From Streptomyces graminofaciens (GTDB taxonomy: Bacteria > Actinomycetota > Actinomycetes > Streptomycetales > Streptomycetaceae), in contig NZ_AP018448.1 of NCBI RefSeq assembly GCF_030294945.1, positions 7,594,001-7,658,000 of the forward strand: a stretch of DNA of 64,000 nt, in the 5' to 3' direction. The position numbers were made by a program, and so were the translations under genes. Below the pieces are notes generated by a model that was given only the letters and a program-made list of their open reading frames with translations, was not told the origin of the DNA and searched no databases. This document shows, one piece after another, positions 41,777 to 49,955 of the stretch; the first letter of the stretch is position 1; every line of letters begins with the position of its first letter.

Positions 41777-43237
41777 ATGTCGTCCTACTTCACCGATCTG
41801 GCTCAGCAGTACATCGGCGGCGAGTGGCGCCCGGGCTCCGGCTCCTGGGACATCATCGACTTCAACCCGTACGACGGCGAGAAGCTCGCGTCGATCACGA
41901 TCGCCACGGTCGACGAGGTGGACGAGGCGTACCGGGCCGCGGCCGCCGCCCAGAAGGACTGGGCCCAGGTCAACGCGTACGCGCGCCGCGCGGTCTTCGA
42001 GAAGGCCCTGCGCGTCATCGAGGACCGCGAGCAGGAGATCACCGAGGTGATCATCGCCGAGCTCGGCGGTACGCGTCTGAAGGCCGGCTTCGAGCTGCAT
42101 CTCGTCAAGGAGTTCCTGTGCGAGTCGGTCCAGCTGGCGCTGCGCCCGGAGGGCCGGATCATCCCCTCGCCGGTCGACGGCAAGGAGAACCGCCTCTACC
42201 GCGTCCCGGTCGGCGTCGTCGGCGTGATCAGCCCCTTCAACTTCCCCCTCCTCCTCTCGGTCAAGTCGGTCGCCCCGGCCCTCGCCCTCGGCAACGGCGT
42301 GGTGCTGAAGCCGCACCAGAACACCCCGATCACCGGCGGCACGCTCGTCGCGAAGATCTTCGAGGAGGCGGGCCTGCCCGGTGGCCTGCTGAACGTCGTC
42401 GTCACCGACATCGCCGAGATCGGCGACGCCTTCATCGAGCACCCGATCCCGAAGCTGATCTCCTTCACCGGCTCCGACCAGGTCGGCCGCCATGTCGCCA
42501 CCGTCGCCGCCTCGCACTTCAAGCGCTCGATCCTCGAACTGGGCGGCAACAGCGCGCTCGTGGTCCTGGACGACGCCGACATCGACTACGCCGTCGACGC
42601 GGCCGTCTTCTCCCGCTACGTCCACCAGGGCCAGGTCTGCATGGCCGCGAACCGCGTCCTCGTCGACCGCTCGGTCCAGGCCGAGTTCACCGAGAAGTTC
42701 GTGGCGAAGGTGAAGTCGCTGAAGGTCGGCGACCCGAGCGACCCGCAGACGGTCATCGGCCCGGTCATCAACTCCTCCCAGGCGGACGCCCTCTCCGCCG
42801 TCGTCGAGCAGGCCATCGCGGAGGGCGCCACGGCACTCGTCCGCGGCACCACGACCGACACCCTGGTCGAGCCCTCCGTCCTCACGGACGTCCCGGCCGA
42901 CTCCGCCCTCCTGAAGCAGGAGGTCTTCGGCCCCGTCGTCTTCCTCATCCCCTTCGACGGCGAGGAGGAGGCCGTCCGCATCGTCAACGACACCCCGTAC
43001 GGCCTCAGCGGCGCCGTCCACACCGGGGACATCGAGCGCGGTGTCGCCTTCGCCAAGCAGATCGACACGGGCATGTTCCACGTCAACGACGGCACCGTCC
43101 ACGACGAGCCCCTCGTCCCCTTCGGCGGCGAGAAGCACTCCGGCATCGGCCGCCTCAACGGCGAGACGACGGTGGACGCGTTCACCACGCAGAAGTGGAT
43201 CTCGGTGCAGCACGGCCGGAGCTTCTTCCCGTTCTAG
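41777..43237 (+). CDS. Aldehyde dehydrogenase (benzaldehyde/vanillin dehydrogenase-like)
   Basis: A 486-residue NAD(P)-dependent aldehyde dehydrogenase. Catalytic cysteine is in YVHQGQVCMAANRVLVDRS, the general base Glu in SILELGGNSALVVLDDADI, and the cofactor-binding Asn in VVGVISPFNFPLLLSVKSV. The C-terminal FGGEKHSGIGRLNGETTVDA is typical. Sequence flavour suggests aromatic aldehydes, but substrate is not proven. ATG at 41777 with GAGG upstream; a palindromic operator precedes it and a strong terminator follows. Confidence 0.93.
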   Translation: MSSYFTDLAQQYIGGEWRPGSGSWDIIDFNPYDGEKLASITIATVDEVDEAYRAAAAAQKDWAQVNAYARRAVFEKALRVIEDREQEITEVIIAELGGTRLKAGFELHLVKEFLCESVQLALRPEGRIIPSPVDGKENRLYRVPVGVVGVISPFNFPLLLSVKSVAPALALGNGVVLKPHQNTPITGGTLVAKIFEEAGLPGGLLNVVVTDIAEIGDAFIEHPIPKLISFTGSDQVGRHVATVAASHFKRSILELGGNSALVVLDDADIDYAVDAAVFSRYVHQGQVCMAANRVLVDRSVQAEFTEKFVAKVKSLKVGDPSDPQTVIGPVINSSQADALSAVVEQAIAEGATALVRGTTTDTLVEPSVLTDVPADSALLKQEVFGPVVFLIPFDGEEEAVRIVNDTPYGLSGAVHTGDIERGVAFAKQIDTGMFHVNDGTVHDEPLVPFGGEKHSGIGRLNGETTVDAFTTQKWISVQHGRSFFPF

Positions 43238-43266
43238 ATCCTTTCGCTGCCGGATTCTTTCGCCGT

Positions 43267-43307
43267 TACGGACCCTTGCGGACAGAAGCTGACCGCAAGG
43301 GTCCGTA
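43267..43307. terminator. 15-bp stem-loop terminator
   Basis: TACGGACCCTTGCGG pairs perfectly with CCGCAAGGGTCCGTA around an 11-base loop, 30 bases after the aldehyde dehydrogenase stop; GTTTCG follows. Confidence 0.88.
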
Positions 43308-43366
43308 GTTTCGTCGGTGTCAGAGGGGCTCCCCGAAGCCCCCGGTCCGACGAGAGGCAGACGGTC

Positions 43367-43915
43367 ATGGTCAAGCACGTGCGAGCAGAGGAGACGGTCG
43401 ACGAGCGCGGGGCGCTGCTCGCCTTCCTGGCGGAACAGCGCGGCGGCATCCGCCGTTCGGTGCTCGGGCTGACCGACGAGCAGGCCTCCAGCAAGCCGAG
43501 CGCCAGCGAACTCTCCCTCGCCGGGCTCCTCAAGCACGTCACCGAGGTCGAGCAGTGGTGGATCGCCAAGGCCAAGGGCGAGCAGCCGGCCGTGCAGCGG
43601 GACCAGACGAACTGGCACGAGTGCTTCACCCTGGTCGGTGACGAGACCGTGGAGTCGCAGCTCGCGTACTGGGAGAAGGTCGCCGCCGAGACGGAGTCCT
43701 TCCTCCGGTCGGTGCCCAGCCTCGACGACACCTTTCCGCTGCCGAACGAGCCGTGGTTCCCGCCGAACGAGCGGGTGTCCATGCGCTGGCTGGGCCTCCA
43801 CCTCATCCGCGAGACCGCCCGGCACGCCGGTCACGCCGACGTCATCCGCGAATCGCTGGACGGCGCCACCGCTTTCGAGCTGGTGGCGAAGGAGCAGGGT
43901 GCGAGCGGGGGGTGA
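43367..43915 (+). CDS. DinB/DUF664 family protein
   Basis: A 182-residue four-helix DinB-fold protein of the DUF664 (mycothiol-dependent transferase-like) group. Metal-ligand-type histidines are in LAGLLKHVTEVEQWWIAKA and LIRETARHAGHADVIRESLD. The family covers thiol-S-transferases that use mycothiol; the substrate is unknown. ATG at 43367 with GAGAGGCAG upstream. It ends just before the PadR regulator. Confidence 0.87.
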   Translation: MVKHVRAEETVDERGALLAFLAEQRGGIRRSVLGLTDEQASSKPSASELSLAGLLKHVTEVEQWWIAKAKGEQPAVQRDQTNWHECFTLVGDETVESQLAYWEKVAAETESFLRSVPSLDDTFPLPNEPWFPPNERVSMRWLGLHLIRETARHAGHADVIRESLDGATAFELVAKEQGASGG

Positions 43916-43942
43916 CCTCACGTGGGTTCTACGCTGGGCCCC

Positions 43943-44584
43943 ATGTCAGCGATCCGTCTCCTCGTGCTCGGCGCCGTGCGCCAGCACGGGCGGGCCCACG
44001 GCTACCAGGTGCGCAACGACCTGGAGTACTGGGGCGCACACGAGTGGTCCAACGCCAAGCCGGGCTCGATCTACCACGCCCTGAAACAGATGGCGAAACA
44101 GGGACTGCTGCACGCGCACGAGATCGCGCCCTCCACGGCCGGCGGCCCGCCCCGCACGGAGTACGAGATCACGGAGATCGGCACCGAGGAGTACTTCGTG
44201 CTGCTGCGCGAGGCCCTGGTGGCGCGCGAGCGGACCATCGACGTGCTGTCCGCGGCGATCGGCTTCATGGTCGACCTGGAGCGCGCGGAGGTGCTGCGCC
44301 TGCTCCGGGAGCGGCTGGCCGGGCTCGCGGAGTGGCGCGACGCCGTCACCGAGCACTACGTCCCCGAGGACGGTCCGGAAAAGCTGGGCCACATCGGCGA
44401 GATCATGAACATGTGGGTCCACGCGGCCGACGGCGAGGCCGAGTGGACCCGCAGCCTCATCGAGCGCGTCGAGGGCGGCGCCTACACCTTCGCGGGCGAG
44501 GGCGAGCCGTTCGTCGCCGTCCTGGCGGAGGGCCAGGCGAACCCGTACGCGACAAAGGAGCGGCATCCGGGGGACCGCCGCTAA
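43943..44584 (+). CDS. PadR-family transcriptional regulator
   Basis: A 213-residue regulator with the PadR winged helix (IRLLVLGAVRQHGRAHGYQV, WSNAKPGSIYHALKQMAKQG, GGPPRTEYEITEIG) and a long C-terminal helical dimerisation part. It is followed by a drug-type ABC exporter, the usual PadR target. TCAAGTTTGA repeats in the spacer are its likely operators. ATG at 43943 matches family starts; an in-frame GTG at 43922 is an alternative. Confidence 0.92.
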   Translation: MSAIRLLVLGAVRQHGRAHGYQVRNDLEYWGAHEWSNAKPGSIYHALKQMAKQGLLHAHEIAPSTAGGPPRTEYEITEIGTEEYFVLLREALVARERTIDVLSAAIGFMVDLERAEVLRLLRERLAGLAEWRDAVTEHYVPEDGPEKLGHIGEIMNMWVHAADGEAEWTRSLIERVEGGAYTFAGEGEPFVAVLAEGQANPYATKERHPGDRR

Positions 44585-44643
44585 TCAAGTTTGACCAACG
44601 CGTCCCGGTGGCTTACGTTGAGTGGCGTAGTCAAGTTTGACTA
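44584..44643 (+). promoter_or_regulatory. PadR-controlled promoter with two operators
   Basis: The -35 TTGACC (44591-44596), 17-base spacer and -10 TACGTT (44614-44619) give a start near 44626. One TCAAGTTTGA copy (44585-44594) overlaps the -35. The other forms a palindrome TAGTCAA-GT-TTGACTA (44628-44643) at the start point. AGAGAGGGAG then serves the GTG at 44659. Confidence 0.8.
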
Positions 44644-44658
44644 GAGAGGGAGTTCTCA

Positions 44659-45633
44659 GTGGCCGACCCGGCGATCACCGTCGAAGGCGCACACAAGAAG
44701 TACGGCGAGAAGAAGGCACTTGAAGGGCTCGATCTGCGAGTCGCGCGCGGCACGGTGCACGGAGTGCTCGGGCCGAACGGCGCGGGCAAGACGACCCTGG
44801 TCCGCATCCTGTCCACCCTGCTGAGGCCCGACGCGGGCCGGATCGTGGTGGCGGGTCACGACGTGGTGGCACGCGCGCGTGAGGTGCGTTTCCGCATCGG
44901 TCTGCTCGGCCAGCACGCCGCGCTCGACGAGGAGCTCGGCGGCCGGCAGAACCTGGAGATGTTCGGCCGCCTCTACCACCTGGGCGCCCGCCACGCGCGC
45001 GTGCGGGCCGACGAGCTCCTGGAACGCTTCGGCCTCGCCGACACCGGCCGCAAGCCGGTCGGGCAGTACAGCGGCGGTATGCGCCGCCGCCTCGACCTCG
45101 CCGCGTCCCTGATCGGCGAACCGGAGGTGCTCTTCCTGGACGAGCCGACGACCGGCCTGGACCCGCGCGGCCGAGCCGAGGTCTGGGACTCCGTACGCAC
45201 CCTGGTCGGCGGCGGTACGACGGTCCTGCTCACCACCCAGTACCTGGAAGAGGCCGACCAGCTCGCCGACCGTGTCTCGGTCGTCGACGGCGGCCGCGTC
45301 GTCGCCGACGGCACACCGGACGAGCTGAAGAGCCTGACCGGCGGCGACCGCGTCGACGTGGTCCTGCGCGACGCCGGCCGGCTGGACGCGGCTGCCGCCC
45401 TGCTGCCGTTCTCCGCGGCGGACGTCCTGGTCGACACCGACCGGCGCCTCCTCAGCGCCCCGGTCACCGACCGCATGGCCGCGCTCTCCGGCGTCGTACG
45501 GGCCCTGGCGGAGGCCGGCATCGAGGCGGAGGACGTCGCCCTGCGCCGCCCGACGCTGGACGAGGTGTTCCTGCACCTGACGGGGGAGCGGCGGGAACGG
45601 ACCGAGGACCACCGGACGAAGGAGGCCGTGTGA
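44659..45633 (+). CDS. ABC-2 drug exporter ATPase (DrrA-like)
   Basis: A 324-residue ATPase with Walker A ([18 protein letters not shown]), Q-loop ([16 protein letters not shown]), signature ([18 protein letters not shown]), Walker B ([16 protein letters not shown]) and the DrrA-type C-terminal extension ([20 protein letters not shown]). It forms an exporter with the next gene, overlapping by four bases. GTG at 44659. Probably exports a toxic amphipathic compound sensed by the PadR protein. Confidence 0.94.
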   Translation: MADPAITVEGAHKKYGEKKALEGLDLRVARGTVHGVLGPNGAGKTTLVRILSTLLRPDAGRIVVAGHDVVARAREVRFRIGLLGQHAALDEELGGRQNLEMFGRLYHLGARHARVRADELLERFGLADTGRKPVGQYSGGMRRRLDLAASLIGEPEVLFLDEPTTGLDPRGRAEVWDSVRTLVGGGTTVLLTTQYLEEADQLADRVSVVDGGRVVADGTPDELKSLTGGDRVDVVLRDAGRLDAAAALLPFSAADVLVDTDRRLLSAPVTDRMAALSGVVRALAEAGIEAEDVALRRPTLDEVFLHLTGERRERTEDHRTKEAV

Positions 45634-46391
45634 CCGCGTACGCGCTGACCGACTGCTGGACGATGACCCGCCGCGAACTCGCCCACTGGGCACGGCAGCC
45701 CGTGCGGGTCGTGGTCGGCCTGGTCTTCCCGGTGATGATGCTGCTGATGTTCGGCTACCTCATCGGTGGCGGCCGGGGCGTCGAGGGCGACTACGTCAGC
45801 TTCCTGGTCCCGGGCATGCTCGCGCTGACCATGGCGTTCGGGCTCGAAGGGACGATGGTCGCCGTCACCCAGGACCTCAACAAGGGCGTCATCGACCGCT
45901 TCCGTTCCATGCCCATGGCCAACGGGGCGGTCCTGGTAGGCCGTTCGACCGCCGACATGATGCAGTCGGTGCTGAGCCTGGCCGTGATGATCGCCGTCGG
46001 GTACGCGCTGGGCTGGCGTGCGCACGGCGGGGCCGGGGCCTTCCTGGGAGCCGTGGGCCTGCTCCTCCTCCTCCGCTTCGCCATGCTGTGGATCGGCATC
46101 CACCTGGCGATGGTCGCCGGGAAACCGGAGATGGTGCAGGCCGTGCAGATCCTGGTCTGGCCGGTCGGCTTCCTCTCCAACGCCTTCGCCGTCCCCGGGT
46201 CCATGCCGTCCTGGCTGGGCACCGTCGTCGAGTGGAACCCGCTGTCGGCCACAGCCACGGCGGCACGCGACCTGTTCGGCCGCTCGGGCGGCGAACCGGG
46301 GCACATCACGGCGGCGGTCGTCTGGCCACTGGCCCTGCTCGCGGTGTTCTTCCCGCTGGCGGTACGGAGGTTCGCGCGCCTGAACAAGTAG
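45630..46391 (+). CDS. ABC-2 type permease (DrrB-like)
   Basis: A 253-residue permease with six hydrophobic helices (for example [56 protein letters not shown]) and the ABC-2 motif around [15 protein letters not shown]. It partners the overlapping ATPase. GTG start inside the ATPase end (GTGA). Confidence 0.93.
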   Translation: MTAYALTDCWTMTRRELAHWARQPVRVVVGLVFPVMMLLMFGYLIGGGRGVEGDYVSFLVPGMLALTMAFGLEGTMVAVTQDLNKGVIDRFRSMPMANGAVLVGRSTADMMQSVLSLAVMIAVGYALGWRAHGGAGAFLGAVGLLLLLRFAMLWIGIHLAMVAGKPEMVQAVQILVWPVGFLSNAFAVPGSMPSWLGTVVEWNPLSATATAARDLFGRSGGEPGHITAAVVWPLALLAVFFPLAVRRFARLNK

Positions 46392-46408
46392 CCCTCCCGC
46401 ACGTGCCG

Positions 46409-47872
46409 TCAGTGGTGGAAGCCGGTGGCCGCCTCCTTGTCATGGGTCAAGGGGTGCGGCTGGCGGCGCAGTTCGGGCAGCAGCCGCCCGAGATCCTCGA
46501 CGAACATTTCGGCGAGATCGGAGGAGAAGCCGTTGCGGCACACCACCCGCAGTACGGACAGGTCCTGCCGGTTCTCCGGGAAGGTGTACGCGGGCACCAG
46601 CCATCCGCTCTCCCGCAGCCTCCGGGACACATCGAACACGTCGTACGCCGTCACGCCATCGGCCGTGGTGAAGGCGAACACCGGCAGCTCGTCGCCCCGG
46701 GTGAGCAGCCGGAAGTCACCGAACTCCGTGATCCGCTCCGCGAGCCCGAGGGCCACGTCCCGCGTGGACTGCTGGACGGCCCGGTAGCCCTCACGGCCGA
46801 GCCGAAGGAAGGTGTAGTACTGCGCGACGACCTGGGCCCCGGGCCGGGAGAAGTTGAGCGCGAAGGTGGGCATGTCGCCGCCGAGGTAGTTCACCCGGAA
46901 GACCAGCTCCTCGGGCAGCTCGGCGGCGGACCGCCACAGCGCCCAGCCCACGCCCGGATAGACCAGGCCGTACTTGTGCCCGGAGGTGTTGATCGACGCC
47001 ACCCTCGGCAGCCGGAAGTCCCACACCAGGTCCTCGTCGAGGAAGGGCGCCACCATCGCGCCGGACGCCCCGTCGACATGTACGGGCACATCCAGGCCCG
47101 TGCGTTCCTGCAACGCGTCGAGGGCCGCGCAGAGCTCGGCGATCGGCTCGTACGACCCGTCGAAGGTGGACCCCAGAATGCCGACGACCCCGATGGTGTT
47201 CTCGTCGCACAGCGCGGCGGCCGCCTCCGGGTCGAGATGGAACCGGTCGCCCTCCATGGGCACCTGACGGGCCTCCACCTCCCAGAACGCGCAGAACTTG
47301 TCCCAGCAGACCTGCACATTGACACCCATGACCAGATTGGGACGGGCGCTCGGCGAGGGATAGCGGTCGGCGTTGCGCTTGGCCCATCTCCTCTTCAGGG
47401 CCATCCCCGCGAGCATGCAGGCCTCGCTCGACCCGGTCGTCGAGCACCCCACGGCGGTGGCCGGATCCGGCGCGTGCCACAGATCGGCGAGCATCGCCAC
47501 ACATCGCCGCTCCAGCTCGGCGGTGCGCGGATACTCGTCCTTGTCGATCATGTTCTTGTCCCGGCACTCACCCATCAGGGTCCCGGCCTGCGGCTCCATC
47601 CAGGTGGTGACGAAGGTGGCGAGGTTCAGCCGGGAGTTGCCGTCGAGCATGAGTTCGTCGTGGACGAGCTGGTAGGCCGTCGAGGGGGCCAGCGGCGCGT
47701 CGGGCAGCCGATGCCGGGGCGGGGCCTCGGCCATGCCGCCCACCGGATTGGCCTCGCCGTAGAAGGGATTCACGGCGAGCGTGTGCCGGTCGTGCTTGCC
47801 GTCCCTCCCGGCCCGGTCGCTTTCCTGGTCCTGCCCGGTGTCCGGGGCGCTGTCCCATCGGTGCAGTGGCAT
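46409..47872 (-). CDS. gadB: Glutamate decarboxylase
   Basis: A 487-residue PLP enzyme converting glutamate to GABA with proton consumption. The PLP lysine is in ASINTSGHKYGLVYPGVGWA, and other group II signatures are VHVDGASGAMVAPF, GCSTTGSSEACMLAGMALKR and LGGDMPTFALNFSRPGAQVV. A ~30-residue charged N-terminal extension precedes the core. ATG at 47872; the upstream region is shared with the divergent tipA promoter. No GABA antiporter gene is adjacent. Confidence 0.95.
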   Translation of the reverse strand: MPLHRWDSAPDTGQDQESDRAGRDGKHDRHTLAVNPFYGEANPVGGMAEAPPRHRLPDAPLAPSTAYQLVHDELMLDGNSRLNLATFVTTWMEPQAGTLMGECRDKNMIDKDEYPRTAELERRCVAMLADLWHAPDPATAVGCSTTGSSEACMLAGMALKRRWAKRNADRYPSPSARPNLVMGVNVQVCWDKFCAFWEVEARQVPMEGDRFHLDPEAAAALCDENTIGVVGILGSTFDGSYEPIAELCAALDALQERTGLDVPVHVDGASGAMVAPFLDEDLVWDFRLPRVASINTSGHKYGLVYPGVGWALWRSAAELPEELVFRVNYLGGDMPTFALNFSRPGAQVVAQYYTFLRLGREGYRAVQQSTRDVALGLAERITEFGDFRLLTRGDELPVFAFTTADGVTAYDVFDVSRRLRESGWLVPAYTFPENRQDLSVLRVVCRNGFSSDLAEMFVEDLGRLLPELRRQPHPLTHDKEAATGFHH

Positions 47873-47902
47873 GTCTTCGACGGTAGGCCCGGGACGCGGG
47901 AC

Positions 47903-47933
47903 TTGCACCTCACGCGACGTGAGGCCGCAGCCT
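47903..47933 (+). promoter_or_regulatory. tipA-type MerR promoter
   Basis: -35 TTGCAC (47903-47908) and -10 CAGCCT (47928-47933) are 19 bases apart, the long spacing of MerR-family promoters. The spacer holds CCTCACG-CGA-CGTGAGG (47908-47924). The string TTGCACCTCACG...CGTGAGG is the hallmark of the thiostrepton-inducible tipA promoter. Confidence 0.88.
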
Positions 47934-47969
47934 GGAGCACACACCGGGAAAGGGAAGGGAAGCGGAGGC

Positions 47970-48731
47970 ATGAGCTACACCGTGGGGCAGGTGGCGGGCT
48001 TCGCCGGGATCACGGTGCGCACGCTGCACCACTACGACGAGATCGGCCTGCTGGTGCCGAGCGAGCGCACCCACGCGGGCCACCGCCGTTACGGGGACGC
48101 CGATCTCGACCGGCTCCAGCAGATCCTGTTCTACCGAGAGCTCGGCTTCCCCCTGGACGAGGTCGCGACCCTGCTCGACGACCCGCAGGCGGACCCTCAG
48201 ACGCAGCTGCGCCGCCAGTACGCGCTGCTGACCGCCCGGATCGAGAAGCTGCGGAAGATGGCCGCGGCCGTGGAACACGCCATGGAGGCGCGAAAGATGG
48301 GCATCAACCTCACGCCGGAGGAGAAGTTCGAGGTGTTCGGGGACAAGGACCCCGAGGAGCACGCCGAGGAGGCCGAGCGCCGCTGGGGCGGCACCGAGGC
48401 GTACGCGGAGTCCCAACGCCGCGCCGCCTCGTACACGAAGGACGACTGGAAGCGCATGCAGGCCGAGGTGGCCTCCTGGGGCGAGCGCTACGACGCCCTC
48501 ATGGCCGTCGGCGAACCCGCCACCGGGCAGCGCGCCATGGACATGGCCGAGGAACACCGGCAGCACATCACCAAGTGGTTCTACGAGTGCACGTACGAGA
48601 TCCATCAGGGCCTGGCGGAGATGTACGTCTCCGACGAGCGCTTCAAGGAGTTCTACGACTCCATGCGTCCGGGCCTCGCCGAGCACCTCAGGGAGGCGAT
48701 CACGGCGAACGCGGCCCGTCGGCATCCATGA
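47970..48731 (+). CDS. tipA: TipA, MerR-family thiopeptide-binding regulator
   Basis: A 253-residue protein. Residues ~1-70 are a MerR winged helix (MSYTVGQVAGFAGITVRTLH, HYDEIGLLVPSERTHAGHRR), followed by a coiled coil (LLTARIEKLRKMAAAVEHAM). The C-terminal ~140 residues are the TipAS globin-like thiopeptide-binding domain (KDDWKRMQAEVASWGERYDA, WFYECTYEIHQGLAEMYVSD). It autoactivates from the palindrome-containing promoter upstream after binding thiostrepton-like antibiotics. An internal start (M89-M95 region) could produce the short TipAS form. ATG with GCGGAGG upstream. Confidence 0.93.
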   Translation: MSYTVGQVAGFAGITVRTLHHYDEIGLLVPSERTHAGHRRYGDADLDRLQQILFYRELGFPLDEVATLLDDPQADPQTQLRRQYALLTARIEKLRKMAAAVEHAMEARKMGINLTPEEKFEVFGDKDPEEHAEEAERRWGGTEAYAESQRRAASYTKDDWKRMQAEVASWGERYDALMAVGEPATGQRAMDMAEEHRQHITKWFYECTYEIHQGLAEMYVSDERFKEFYDSMRPGLAEHLREAITANAARRHP

Positions 48732-48905
48732 CCCACAGCTTGGTCCCAGAAGGCCCACAGGGCACCCTGGAGGAAGCGCTGGAACCTGGGGGAGTCACCT
48801 GGCGTTGATAGCTTTGGTCACTCCTACAGGTCCCGCACGGACACGGTAGGCCCTTACTTCCTCACCTGCTTCCCCTACTTCCTCACCCCACAGGAGCCCG
48901 GAACC

Positions 48906-49850
48906 GTGACGACGATCGCCCTCGGACCGAGCTGGTTGGATCCGGACTATCTGCTTGACCAGTTCGGCATCTGGGGCCTGCTCCTGATCGTCTTCGCGGA
49001 GTCCGGCCTGCTCATCGGCTTCTTCCTGCCGGGCGACTCGCTGCTGTTCACGGCGGGCATGCTGATCACCGCGGACACGCTGGACTTCCCGCTGTGGTCG
49101 GCCGTCCTGCTGATCTGCCTCGCCGCGATCCTCGGCGACCAGGCGGGCTACATGTTCGGCAAGAAGGTGGGCCCCTCGCTCTTCAAGCGGCCGGACTCCC
49201 GCCTGTTCAAGCAGGAGAACGTCACCAAGGCCCACGAGTTCTTCGAGAAGCACGGCCCCAAGTCCCTGATCCTGGCCCGCTTCGTGCCGATCGTGCGCAC
49301 GTTCACGCCGATCATCGCGGGCGTCAGCGGCATGAAGTACCGCTCGTTCCTGATCTTCAACATCATCGGCGGCATCCTGTGGGGCGCGGGCGTGACCCTG
49401 CTCGGCTCCTGGCTCGGCACCATCAAGGAGGTCCGCGAGAACGTCGAGCCGATCCTGCTCCTGATCGTCTTCATCTCGGTGGTCCCGATCATCATCGAGT
49501 TCGTCAAGGCCAAGAAGGCGAAGAAGAACGCCCCCGAGCAGCCCGCCGCGGCCCACGTCGCCCCGGCCGCCCCGGTCATGGACGACAGGACGACCCAGCT
49601 CCGCCGCATCCCCCAGGCCCACCAGCAGGAAGAGCCCTACCAGCAGCAGTACGACCAGAACCAGGGCTACGACCAGCACCAGGTCTACGAGGGCTACCAG
49701 GGCCAGCAGGGCTACCAGGGCCAGCAGTACGACCAGAATCAGGGCTACGACCAGCAGTACGGCCAGGGCTACGGGCAGGACTACGGCTACCAGCAGCAGC
49801 CCCAGCAACAGCAGCAGAACCCTTACGGCCAGAACTACCCACAGCACTGA
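48906..49850 (+). CDS. DedA-family membrane protein with Gln/Tyr-rich tail
   Basis: A 314-residue protein. Residues ~1-210 are a DedA/SNARE-associated (VTT) domain: GLLIGFFLPGDSLLFTAGML, FGKKVGPSLFKRPDSRLFKQ and ARFVPIVRTFTPIIAGVSGM with the conserved arginine-proline motif. DedA proteins are probably undecaprenyl-phosphate or phospholipid translocases. The last ~75 residues are a prion-like low-complexity tail of QGYDQ, GYQGQQ and QQYDQN repeats. GTG at 48906 with AGGAG upstream. Confidence 0.9.
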   Translation: MTTIALGPSWLDPDYLLDQFGIWGLLLIVFAESGLLIGFFLPGDSLLFTAGMLITADTLDFPLWSAVLLICLAAILGDQAGYMFGKKVGPSLFKRPDSRLFKQENVTKAHEFFEKHGPKSLILARFVPIVRTFTPIIAGVSGMKYRSFLIFNIIGGILWGAGVTLLGSWLGTIKEVRENVEPILLLIVFISVVPIIIEFVKAKKAKKNAPEQPAAAHVAPAAPVMDDRTTQLRRIPQAHQQEEPYQQQYDQNQGYDQHQVYEGYQGQQGYQGQQYDQNQGYDQQYGQGYGQDYGYQQQPQQQQQNPYGQNYPQH

Positions 49851-49874
49851 CGGCGACAGGGCAACCCCGCGCTC

Positions 49875-49920
49875 GCAAGGGGGCGCGGGGAACCGCGCGA
49901 CCAGCCACGGACAGCCCGCA
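49875..49920 (+). repeat. Dispersed GC-rich repeat, intergenic copy
   Basis: AAGGGGGCGCGGGGAACCGC followed by GCGACCAGCCACGGACAG, between the convergent DedA and ThrE-like genes. Same family as the copies at 25822, 38181 and 54014. Confidence 0.6.
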
Positions 49921-49955
49921 GTCGCCGGACGGCGGAACCTCCGGCCATCAGGCGC

